NCBI GenBank assembly: GCA_034439915.1
Contig: JAWXBI010000273.1
Location: 1-45,247 of the forward strand
Direction of reading: 5' to 3'
Length of the DNA stretch: 45,247 nucleotides
Source of the DNA: JADJLQ01 sp034439915
Lineage (GTDB): Bacteria; Bacteroidota; Bacteroidia; Chitinophagales; Saprospiraceae
The position numbers and the translations under genes were made by a program. Under the pieces are notes generated by a model that searched no databases, was not told where the DNA came from, and saw nothing but the letters and a program-made list of their open reading frames with translations. Below are positions 7,738 to 16,410 of this stretch, piece after piece. Each line of letters starts with the position of its first letter. Position 1 is the stretch's first letter.

Positions 7738-10700
7738 TTACTCTAACAAAACCATTTTTTTGATGGCAAATTGGTTGCCGTGAATCAATTTATAATAACG
7801 GACCCCGGTGCCTTGAAAATCTTCTTTAAACAGCTCTACCTGATTATATCCTTTACCGAATTGGCCCTGAATCACCTTAAGGGTTTTCCCGGCTATATCG
7901 GTAATGATAATGCTCGTTTCACCGGATTGCGGCAATTCAAAAGCAATGACCGTTTGTTTATTAAAAGGATTAGGACTGTTTTGATACAATACCATACGTT
8001 GATCCGGATCCATCGATCCTTTGAACTCCAGCTTCAATGGCCTGGAATCCACCTCATTGGTATAGGCTTCGGACCTGATTATTTTGGAATTAATGGAGAA
8101 ATGGCGGGACAGCATACCACTGGTCTTTGCTTTTACAGAAATAAAAAACAACACGTCGTCTTTGTTTAATAAAGTCGCCAGGGTACTGTTCCAACTGGTC
8201 GAAATCAGGCCTTCCTGCAAATGGGTATATCCGAAATGAGATGGGTCCAATATCAACTTGCCTTTTTTATAACCAGTGTATTCCAGTGTTTTGGGATCCA
8301 GTTGAAGGGTAAACTGGTAGCCGATAAGATACCCGGCCTTTGACATCCTGATCGGGATATCATACGATTTGCCGGCCTCCACCTTGATCTCTTCTGTTGA
8401 AAAAATGATATCCTCTGCGTTGGTTCGGAATTCCATGCCCATCAGTTGATGCGCAGTGACTGATTCATTGACATCTCCGATTTTAATGCCTACAAAATCA
8501 TAATTCTTTGAAGGGAGCGGTATGCCTTTCATTTCGAGCACTTCTTTAATCACATAAGGACTTAAACCCCCGGTGACTGATTTATCGGCAAACCGCCAGG
8601 ATTTATTATTAGGTAATTTTTCATAGATCCCCAGAATCAATTTTCTGAGTTCTACCAAATCCACTACATCGATATCTTTTGAATTGTTTACATCGGCCGC
8701 TAAGTGTTTGTATTTGGAGGTTAAGGATTTTACCCCCATGATGTGTTGTTGGATGACCACCAGGTCAAGCGTAGACACGCCATTCATCCAGTCTGCGTTG
8801 CGATCCGGAACGACCAGATAGGACTTTGAAACATCGAGCCCGCTAAATTGGTATTTTCCATCATTAGAGGTCATCACAGAAGAGGGGGCAGCGGCGGCCG
8901 ATCTTAACTCTACCTGCACATTTTGGACGGGTTCTGCATTTTCAGTATTTACACTTCCTCCAAATGAGGCCACATGGGCTTCCACACAGATTTTCGGGGT
9001 ATTGTTGTCCTGAATCAGAACATATGTAGTACAAAAGTCAGTGTTGCCAGCTTCATCTACCACAAATACACACAGGATCTGTGTACCCAATTCCCGGCAA
9101 CTGAAACTCATGCTGTCTGGCCCGGGTTTGGTGCAATCTGCAGCCCCGAAGTAAAATTTTAATTTGTCCTTCTGAGTACAATTATCAAAGCTGCCTGCAT
9201 TAAAATCCTTGGCCCAGATCGTGATCTCTCCCGTATTGGGCATGATCACCGTGGAAATGCCATTATAACAATACGGGGTAGGTTTTTTACAATCTTTTAC
9301 CGTCAGGTTGATGTGACAGGTATCCGTATTGCCACAATGATCACTGGCGAATACCGTTAGTCGGTAAATGCCTGAACCCAGTTCTTCATTAAAATTTTTT
9401 ACACTGATGTTGCTTTTCTTTTCAATACTGCCATTGGCTCCGGCATCCAGCTCCCAACGATATCCGATCAGTGCAGCCGGTGTACAATTATCCGCTGCAG
9501 TAAAGGGGATTAAAAATTTTTCTTTACACCCATTAACGAAAGAACATAAAACGGAATCCCTGCAATTTAGAACCGGCGCTTCATTATCCACCACTTTGAT
9601 AATTTGGGTGTAGGTCATATACCCGTCTCCTTCGTCTTTCAGGTGGCGGTATACACAAAATCGATCGCTGGTGTCAGCTACCTTACGATCGTCCACGATC
9701 ACCTCCGGGTATCGGTCATGGGCATTGGGATCGAATTTACACCAATCAATAAGTTTCCAGGTCCGGACGATTTTATAACACGCGTCCGGAACAATATCGT
9801 ATCGTATATCTTCATAATTCAGCCCCACCAATTCACAATCGTCATCCATAATCACCGGCCTTCCGGTGACCTCCGGGGCCAGGCTGCCACTGGATAGACA
9901 ATTTACAGAAACATCTTTTGGAAATTCCACTTCAAAATCTGAACGATGGCGGGTTATGATTTTTTGTTCACAGGTAATCGTAGTGTTACACTTGTCTTTA
10001 ACCGTCCAGGTTCGTTTTAACCACCCGTTCCCGCATTGGTCAATATATGATTCGTCCTTGGTGACCGGATCACCCACCCAACAATTATCCCAGATGATAA
10101 ATTGCCCTGGCTCTGCATCCTGACCACGGCCACCGCTCCTCATTACCGGTTTATAAAATGCTGTCCTGGGATCGGTTTTGCCTATGGAGTCCCTGCGGTC
10201 AAGACACAACCAGGTATGGCAATACACCGGGGACCACCGATCCCTGCTGTATTCGCAGAGGTGTTTGTAATCACCATGTTCGGCCTGGTGTGCAGGGCCA
10301 TATATATTACAACCATACCAGCCGAATGCTTTTCCGGTGGCATCTACAGTATCTTGCAGATGGTCATCAAATTCTATTTCGCATTCGATCGCCTGGTAGG
10401 CCTGATGATTAAACTCACAGGAACCATCCGATGCATTTATGGTAGGATCATAGTCATATTTTCCATTGCCATTCGCCAGCACCAGATCGTTGGTAAACGT
10501 TTCTCCACAAACCGCCTTGGCAGATTCGAGTTTATTGTATTTGTGCCCGTTGAAAAAATATCGTTTCCCTTTTATTTCACGTACATCAGTCACATTGTCA
10601 CAATACCAATAAAGACTGGGAGGGGTTTCACACACCGGCGGGGTTTTGTCATCTACTTTGATGATGATCATACATTCATTGTACAATAATTTGGAACAGG

Positions 10701-12927
10701 TATTACCGGGAGCGCCAGGATTAAACGTTGAATTCAGATTAATCACCACTATGGGATTAAAATAGAATATACAATCCCGCCTGTTTTCTATAGCGCACCC
10801 ATCCCAACCGCCTTCGAAAAACGTATTGTGGATTTGATATTGAGCTGCGCTGCAATTAGTCGGTTCGCCGGGATAATCATTGTTGTTGATCAATGGATTT
10901 TTAGTTTCCATATTTGCTTTTAGAAACCAGGCTTGCCAATTGGATCTGCACCAGTTGATTTCAGGCTTGGCATCACATGACTTTTTGCCTTCCGGGTGGA
11001 ACCGGGTATAATTTATCCAGGCCCGGCACAACGGGATATTGTTATAGGTAAACCAGGTATGTTCCGAACACGGGAACACATGAGGATCGTACCGCGGAAT
11101 CCCACACGCTTCATAAACCCTCAAGACTACTTGATTTTCTCCACAGGAAGTGAGGTCGAGATAGTCTTTGAATATAAAACAGTTGATATAGTCCTCCAGA
11201 AAAGCGTCGTAATCTTTTTTATATTTCCAATAATCCGAATTGCAGGTTTTAGTCCAATAATTTGTCCAGGCATTCCGGGTCGTTGAAATGGAGTCCATAG
11301 GAGCCACAGCAAAATGCAAAACATTGCAACAATTATCCCTGCTTCCATTGTCCAGATCTTTTGCATAGATGCGCGCCCAGCAGGTAGCCGGATCCACCGT
11401 AATCTGAGTTTTTTCATCACAGAGTGGAGACGGCGGAGAAATGTCCGATATACATACCTTAATCAACTCTTCCTTTTTATTCAGGCAAGGATCAGCCAGG
11501 GTATTCAGAACATCAAAACAATGCCTGCCGAAAATACCCCCTGATGCAGGTAATTTAAGTGTAACCGGCAGATTGCCTTCCAGGACAATTTTTTTACCGT
11601 GCTCACTATCTTTATATTCCAGTGAATACGATTGTGAAACCGGGCTGCAATCATCTATGGTAAAAGCTTCAATGGTTACGGGCACTATACAATCATGCTG
11701 GTTTACCGTTGCATAATATTCTTTTTTACCGTTGAGTACAATAGGGTTTTCGTAATCATCAATTTTAATATATTGTACACAGGTGGTATCCCTGTTGGCG
11801 CACCAATCTGCGATTTTCCATTCCCTGCGGATTTTGAATCCACTACCGCAAAGGGGCAGAATCTGGTCCTTATATCCCAGATTGACTTTACAAAGCCCTG
11901 CCCGCTGAGTGCCATGGACAGACCACATTAGTACACAAGAGTCGACCTGTATACAGGTATCCCGAACCGCCAATCCGGTGAGACCAGACTGAGCAGGATA
12001 TGGCGTGTTTTTAGCTACTGCCACAATGACCAGGTCTTTAATCGCAGGTACGACCAGAGAATCCCTGGAGATGCAGGTCCGGATATTGCTGTTAAAGGTA
12101 TCGCGGGACTGCAGGCGCAACAAAAATTCCGGGCTGGGATAGTTTGCGTGGGTCGGATCGGATGAAAATTGTATCAGGTCATGTCCGGCTCCGGTTGGTT
12201 GTTTACACTTTACCCTGCAGTTAAGGACGAGGTGATCCGGGCATTTGATCATGTGGAGACTGTCTTTACGAATCCTGAGGGTATCCTTACATTCACTGGA
12301 ATTGCCCCATTGATCAAACGTCCGGATGGTTCGGTACACTCTTCCCAGAATCGCAGAATCACAACCGTATTCCACCCAGTTTAGTTTGTTGATCAGGGCT
12401 CTTCCTTCCTGCGAACAATTATCCTGGATAACACCTATGATCTGGTTAAACTGGGCTACCTGAAAACAACTGATTTCAATGCTTTTACAGGCAGGTTGAG
12501 GTGGATATTTATCTTCAACCTGGATATAACCCCAACAGCTGTTGAATTGCAGGGTGTCAAGTACGCGGTAAATAAAGGTGTACCCTAAATGCGAACGATC
12601 GACCCCCGGATAACTAAAAGTGTGTGTACCGTAAGGATAACTCAAAACGATTTGAAGATTCTGGCAATCCTCAACCCGTTCTAATACATCATCTATCCTG
12701 AGCAGGCGTTCGCAATTTTCATCGAGCGATACATTGATCCGATGATTACAGGTGAGCAAACAGGGCGATTGCGCCCATCCCGGCAACAGCATTAAGTTAA
12801 ATAATAAAATCAGGACCCCGGACCGATTCCACTTTTGCAGCCTGCTCACCATTGTGGTGGCTTGTGGAATCATTACCAGTGGTTTGATTATATTTAATAA
12901 AATAAAAAATGGTGTAGCTTTTTGCAT
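7738..12927 (-). CDS. Giant Cys-rich T9SS-exported surface protein with dockerin and cohesin-like domains
   Basis: Predicted secreted or surface protein of up to 1729 aa. A signal peptide (hydrophobic VLILLFNLMLLPGWAQS) lies near the N-terminus; ATG 12852 (MVSRLQKWNRSG) would give a normal-length one, ATG 12927 an unusually long n-region. Residues ~60-1310 are very Cys-rich beta modules whose borders carry D(D/N/K)xxP motifs followed by Cys (around residues 139, 390, 759, 1114, 1310), like HYR/Ig-type repeats of Bacteroidota adhesins. Then come a carboxypeptidase-regulatory/SdrD-B-like domain (~1325-1370), a type I dockerin-like pair (DRNADWMNGVSTLDLVVIQQ and DVNNSKDIDVVDLVELRK), a cohesin-like stretch (IKVEAGKSYDIPIRMSKAGY) and, from ~residue 1648 (YQNSPNPFNKQT), a T9SS type A sorting domain ending KKMVLLE. 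Flanked by its own terminator. Adhesion or a structural surface role is inference. Confidence 0.85.
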   Translation of the reverse strand: MQKATPFFILLNIIKPLVMIPQATTMVSRLQKWNRSGVLILLFNLMLLPGWAQSPCLLTCNHRINVSLDENCERLLRIDDVLERVEDCQNLQIVLSYPYGTHTFSYPGVDRSHLGYTFIYRVLDTLQFNSCWGYIQVEDKYPPQPACKSIEISCFQVAQFNQIIGVIQDNCSQEGRALINKLNWVEYGCDSAILGRVYRTIRTFDQWGNSSECKDTLRIRKDSLHMIKCPDHLVLNCRVKCKQPTGAGHDLIQFSSDPTHANYPSPEFLLRLQSRDTFNSNIRTCISRDSLVVPAIKDLVIVAVAKNTPYPAQSGLTGLAVRDTCIQVDSCVLMWSVHGTQRAGLCKVNLGYKDQILPLCGSGFKIRREWKIADWCANRDTTCVQYIKIDDYENPIVLNGKKEYYATVNQHDCIVPVTIEAFTIDDCSPVSQSYSLEYKDSEHGKKIVLEGNLPVTLKLPASGGIFGRHCFDVLNTLADPCLNKKEELIKVCISDISPPSPLCDEKTQITVDPATCWARIYAKDLDNGSRDNCCNVLHFAVAPMDSISTTRNAWTNYWTKTCNSDYWKYKKDYDAFLEDYINCFIFKDYLDLTSCGENQVVLRVYEACGIPRYDPHVFPCSEHTWFTYNNIPLCRAWINYTRFHPEGKKSCDAKPEINWCRSNWQAWFLKANMETKNPLINNNDYPGEPTNCSAAQYQIHNTFFEGGWDGCAIENRRDCIFYFNPIVVINLNSTFNPGAPGNTCSKLLYNECMIIIKVDDKTPPVCETPPSLYWYCDNVTDVREIKGKRYFFNGHKYNKLESAKAVCGETFTNDLVLANGNGKYDYDPTINASDGSCEFNHQAYQAIECEIEFDDHLQDTVDATGKAFGWYGCNIYGPAHQAEHGDYKHLCEYSRDRWSPVYCHTWLCLDRRDSIGKTDPRTAFYKPVMRSGGRGQDAEPGQFIIWDNCWVGDPVTKDESYIDQCGNGWLKRTWTVKDKCNTTITCEQKIITRHRSDFEVEFPKDVSVNCLSSGSLAPEVTGRPVIMDDDCELVGLNYEDIRYDIVPDACYKIVRTWKLIDWCKFDPNAHDRYPEVIVDDRKVADTSDRFCVYRHLKDEGDGYMTYTQIIKVVDNEAPVLNCRDSVLCSFVNGCKEKFLIPFTAADNCTPAALIGYRWELDAGANGSIEKKSNISVKNFNEELGSGIYRLTVFASDHCGNTDTCHINLTVKDCKKPTPYCYNGISTVIMPNTGEITIWAKDFNAGSFDNCTQKDKLKFYFGAADCTKPGPDSMSFSCRELGTQILCVFVVDEAGNTDFCTTYVLIQDNNTPKICVEAHVASFGGSVNTENAEPVQNVQVELRSAAAAPSSVMTSNDGKYQFSGLDVSKSYLVVPDRNADWMNGVSTLDLVVIQQHIMGVKSLTSKYKHLAADVNNSKDIDVVDLVELRKLILGIYEKLPNNKSWRFADKSVTGGLSPYVIKEVLEMKGIPLPSKNYDFVGIKIGDVNESVTAHQLMGMEFRTNAEDIIFSTEEIKVEAGKSYDIPIRMSKAGYLIGYQFTLQLDPKTLEYTGYKKGKLILDPSHFGYTHLQEGLISTSWNSTLATLLNKDDVLFFISVKAKTSGMLSRHFSINSKIIRSEAYTNEVDSRPLKLEFKGSMDPDQRMVLYQNSPNPFNKQTVIAFELPQSGETSIIITDIAGKTLKVIQGQFGKGYNQVELFKEDFQGTGVRYYKLIHGNQFAIKKMVLLE

Positions 12928-13037
12928 GGCGTTGGATACTATTCATCCATGAACCATCAAGAAACATTCCAAAAATTATAAAAATTTGTAATATGAGAGT
13001 AATGACAAGGGTATATGCATTTAATAATCAATAAATT

Positions 13038-13054
13038 ATGTTATATTTTAACAT
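13038..13054. repeat. AT-rich inverted repeat in the divergent ligD / giant-gene promoter region
   Basis: ATGTTA (13038-13043) and TAACAT (13049-13054) are perfect 6-base arms around TATTT. It lies about 30 bases upstream of ligD, in the 157-bp spacer between divergent genes. It could be an operator, but AT-rich palindromes of this size also arise by chance. Confidence 0.3.
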
Positions 13055-13084
13055 ATTAAATATTTTTTTAATTTGACGATTTAA

Positions 13085-15418
13085 ATGGCCAAATCCACAT
13101 TTCATAATACCCAGGTCGGCAAACGGAAATTAAAACTCAGTAATCTTGAAAAGGCGATCTATAAAAAAGATGGGATACTCAAGGCAGAAGTCATTCAATA
13201 CTATCTCCAGGTAGCACCAACCCTGCTAAAGTATATCCGGGGAAGGCCTCTGAGCCTGATTCGTTATCCGGAAGGAATTGAAGGGGAGACTTTTTTTCAA
13301 AAAAACAGACCGGACTGGACACCGGATTGGATCAACAGTGTAGAGCTGGGTAAGGAGAAAAAAAACTATTTATTGGCTGAAGAAGAAGCTACCCTGGTGT
13401 GGATTGCCAATCTCGCCGGTCTTGAACTACACATCGGAAATTGTCGCAAGCCGTTATTTACCCATCCGGACATGCTGGTATTTGATCTGGATCCTCCGGA
13501 AGAAGGATGGTGGGAAAAGACCAAAAACATTGCCCAATCCCTGCGTGAATTTTTAACCAACTATGGCTATGTCGCTTTTTTAAAAACCAGCGGTAACAAA
13601 GGTTTGCATTTGTTTATCCCCATTGAACCCAGTCAGCCCTACGATATTGTAATGGAAGTCCTCAAAAACCTAACCCAGGAATTTGTCAGCCTTCATAAAG
13701 ATACCTGTACGCTCAATGTGCGTAAAAACCAGAGACTGGACAAGATATTTGTGGATATTCAACGCAACCATGCTTCGCAGACCATCATCGCACCCTACTC
13801 CTTGCGTGGCAAACCAGGAGCCCCGGTTTCAATGCCGGTCGATTGGAATGCATTGGGCGACTTAAAAAGTTCGAAAGAATTTACCATTCATAATACCATC
13901 GAAAAACTTTCGCAATACGGGGATCCCTGGGATGGGTTTTTTACCAAAGCCGTCCTCCTTCATCCTTTTCGTCCCCTGGCCCAAAACAAATCAACATTAA
14001 ATCCGGAAGGAAATAAACATAAAAGTCCGGAGCAACTGGCAAGCTATGAGCAAAAAAGGGATTTCAACAAAAGCCCGGAACCGAAAGGAATTGATACCGA
14101 TGAATACACCTCACCCAATGCCTTTGTGATCCACCGGCACCATGCATCACGGTTGCATTATGATCTCCGGTTACAGGTTGAAGGTATCCTCCGGTGCTGG
14201 GCCGTACCCAGGGGATTACCCGATCAGTCAGGAATAAAACGATTAGCAGTTGAAACAGAGCCCCACCCTATCCAATACCTCAACTTTGAAGGGGTAATCC
14301 CTAAAGGTGAGTACGGAGGAGGGGCGATGTGGATATTTGCAAAAGGGCGTTTTGAAATTACAAAACAAAAAAAAGACGGGTTTTATTTTCAGTTATACAG
14401 TCCTGAACTGGAAGGTGAATTCAGGATGCACAATACCAAAGGAAAAGAGTGGTTGCTGGAAAGGGTTGATCGCAGTCAATGGGATAGAAACACTCTTATA
14501 GCTCCCATGCTGGCCGGTTCTTCCACCAGTTTACCGGCAGACAAAGACCTGTTTCAATATGAGGTCAAATTGGATGGTATCCGGGTAACAATCCGGGTCA
14601 ATGAAGAGACTTTGCAAATATTTTCGCGATCCGGGAGGGATATTACCAAACAATTCCCGGAACTGATACAAGGGCGGGAAGACCTCAATGTCAGTGTAGG
14701 GAGTTTTGAGGCAGAAATTGTTTGCCTGGATAAAGAAGGAAGGCCTTTATTTAAAGATGTTATATCGAGAATGCATGCCGGTAACCACGCCATCGATACC
14801 CTTAGAAAACAAAAGCCGGTCTATTGTTACCTCTTTGATTTGATCTATCTGGATGGCAGGGTGTTGATAAAAGAGCCACTGGTAAGGAGACAGGAATGGT
14901 TGAAAGACATCATTAAATCCAAAAAGGTATTCCGGGTCAGTGAGGTGTTTCCCGATGGAGCCATGCTGAAAAATGCCGCAGAGCAGATGGGCCTGGAGGG
15001 TATTATGGCCAAACGAAAAGACAGTATTTATATCCCGGGGAAAAGAAGTCCGGACTGGTTAAAAATAAAATTCCGGAATACCATGGAATGCACGATTATT
15101 GGGTTCACGGCAGGCAAGGGTGACCGTCAGCCACATTTTGGTTCCCTTCAACTGGTTTCCAAAGATGATTCCGGACATTGGGTATACCGCGGTCGGGTGG
15201 GCTCAGGTTTTGATGAAACCGCATTAAAAGAAATAAAAAATCAGTACCTGTTACCAATGATATTGAAAGAAAAACCGTTAAATCTCAATATAGAGGAAGA
15301 AAAAAACACCACCTGGGTCAGGATGGTCCATATCTGTGAGGTACAATACGCTTCGGTCACTCCCAACGATACCTTGAGGGAACCGGTGTTTCTCCAGATG
15401 CGGCCTGATCTGGAATAG
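13085..15418 (+). CDS. ligD: Multifunctional ATP-dependent DNA ligase LigD (polymerase-phosphoesterase-ligase)
   Basis: Central enzyme of bacterial non-homologous end joining, which processes and seals double-strand breaks held by Ku. The 777-aa protein has all three modules. An N-terminal archaeo-eukaryotic-primase-like polymerase domain (residues ~10-290) carries the metal motif FDLDPP (Asp134/Asp136). A 3'-phosphoesterase domain (~335-460) has HRHHASRLHYDLRL, WAVPRGLP and GVIPKGEYGGG. A C-terminal ATP-dependent ligase (~475-777) has adenylation Lys495 in YEVKLDGIR, with EGIMAKRKDSIY and PDWLKIK downstream. The order Pol-PE-Lig is that of mycobacterial LigD and differs from the PE-Lig-Pol order of Pseudomonas. 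ATG 13085 is preceded by TTAATTTG, one mismatch from the -7 consensus. ku follows 49 bases downstream on the same strand. Confidence 0.96.
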   Translation: MAKSTFHNTQVGKRKLKLSNLEKAIYKKDGILKAEVIQYYLQVAPTLLKYIRGRPLSLIRYPEGIEGETFFQKNRPDWTPDWINSVELGKEKKNYLLAEEEATLVWIANLAGLELHIGNCRKPLFTHPDMLVFDLDPPEEGWWEKTKNIAQSLREFLTNYGYVAFLKTSGNKGLHLFIPIEPSQPYDIVMEVLKNLTQEFVSLHKDTCTLNVRKNQRLDKIFVDIQRNHASQTIIAPYSLRGKPGAPVSMPVDWNALGDLKSSKEFTIHNTIEKLSQYGDPWDGFFTKAVLLHPFRPLAQNKSTLNPEGNKHKSPEQLASYEQKRDFNKSPEPKGIDTDEYTSPNAFVIHRHHASRLHYDLRLQVEGILRCWAVPRGLPDQSGIKRLAVETEPHPIQYLNFEGVIPKGEYGGGAMWIFAKGRFEITKQKKDGFYFQLYSPELEGEFRMHNTKGKEWLLERVDRSQWDRNTLIAPMLAGSSTSLPADKDLFQYEVKLDGIRVTIRVNEETLQIFSRSGRDITKQFPELIQGREDLNVSVGSFEAEIVCLDKEGRPLFKDVISRMHAGNHAIDTLRKQKPVYCYLFDLIYLDGRVLIKEPLVRRQEWLKDIIKSKKVFRVSEVFPDGAMLKNAAEQMGLEGIMAKRKDSIYIPGKRSPDWLKIKFRNTMECTIIGFTAGKGDRQPHFGSLQLVSKDDSGHWVYRGRVGSGFDETALKEIKNQYLLPMILKEKPLNLNIEEEKNTTWVRMVHICEVQYASVTPNDTLREPVFLQMRPDLE

Positions 15419-15467
15419 GTGGAATAATTTTTGTAATTTATAATTTCAATCATTAAATGTCATTAAT

Positions 15468-16316
15468 ATGAGGTCAATCTGGAAAGGCCATATCCGGTTT
15501 TCATTAGTCACTATACCGATCCGTCTTTACAATGCCATTGAATCAAGTCAGACTGTGAGTTTCAGGCAATTGCATAAAAAAGACCTTAGCCCAATCGGCT
15601 ATGATAAAAAATGTAAAACCTGCCTGGAATCGGTAAAAAATGAAGACATCATAAAAGGGTATGAATACGCCACGGATCAATACGTGATCATGGAAAGCGA
15701 AGATTTACAAAAGGTAAAATTAAAAAGCACCAAAATTATTGACATCGAAGCTTTCGTCAGTAAAGATGAAGTACATCCGGCCTTATTTGATACCCCTTAT
15801 TTTGCCGGTCCTGACGGTGAGGTCGCGACCAAAGCTTACAACCTGCTCAAAACCAGTCTGGATCAATCTAACCGACTGGCAGTCGGACGTGTGGTCCTTA
15901 GGGAAAAAGAAGAAGTCGTCCTGATAGCCCCTAGTGGACCAGGGCTTATGATGTATATGCTCAGGTATCCCAGTGAATTGAGGAGCATCGATTCGGTCCC
16001 CCAACTGGATAGTCAGGCGGTCATTGAAGAGGCCCAGCTTAAACTGGCCAATGTACTGGTTGAAACCATGACCAAGCCGTTTAAAGATCTGCCACTCAAA
16101 GACCGCTATCACGACTCCCTGATGGAAATTATTCAGGCCAAAATAGACGGGAAAGAAGTGGTCTCGGTGAAAGAGGAAGAAACGCCAATCGTAGACATAA
16201 TGACTGCCCTTAAAGAAAGTATTCATCAGGCTAAGGCGGACATTAAACCCATGGTAAAAGCTACCGGCGAAATGGAACGTGAATCTCCCGGGTCGAAGAA
16301 AAAAAAATCGGCCTGA
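15468..16316 (+). CDS. ku: Bacterial Ku DNA-end-binding protein
   Basis: Homodimeric ring protein that binds DNA double-strand ends and recruits LigD. The 282-aa protein starts with the family hallmark MRSIWKGHIRFSLVTIPIRLYNA, followed by FRQLHKKDLSPIGYDKKC and KGYEYATDQYVIMESEDL. It ends in a Lys-rich tail (ESPGSKKKKSA), the kind of C-terminal extension linked to DNA binding in bacterial Ku. Length is typical (about 260-300 aa). The Lys tail contains a run of nine A bases and the frame is still intact. It lies 49 bases after ligD on the same strand, so the two probably form an NHEJ unit. Confidence 0.96.
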   Translation: MRSIWKGHIRFSLVTIPIRLYNAIESSQTVSFRQLHKKDLSPIGYDKKCKTCLESVKNEDIIKGYEYATDQYVIMESEDLQKVKLKSTKIIDIEAFVSKDEVHPALFDTPYFAGPDGEVATKAYNLLKTSLDQSNRLAVGRVVLREKEEVVLIAPSGPGLMMYMLRYPSELRSIDSVPQLDSQAVIEEAQLKLANVLVETMTKPFKDLPLKDRYHDSLMEIIQAKIDGKEVVSVKEEETPIVDIMTALKESIHQAKADIKPMVKATGEMERESPGSKKKKSA

Positions 16317-16410
16317 TTCCAGGACCGTTAATTTATAATAGAAGCATAAGAATTTTAGGACCTGATTTTTGTCATAGGCCAATGTCCTGAAATTTATCTA
16401 TCATTATGCA

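Noticed and set aside
10102..10689. Long open frame (195 codons) on the plus strand, antisense to the giant Cys-rich gene
   Set aside because: Residue composition is not protein-like, there is no promoter or start context, and the opposite strand has a clear domain-bearing protein. Other plus-strand frames across 7.8-12.9 kb are rejected for the same reason.
15783..16382. 199-codon open frame antisense to ku
   Set aside because: It mirrors the ku coding frame, is rich in Phe/His from Lys/Glu codons read backwards, and shows no recognisable domain.
16317..16410. Terminator between ku and the peroxidase gene
   Set aside because: AGGACC and GGACCT sequences are present but do not form a stem leading into a T tract.
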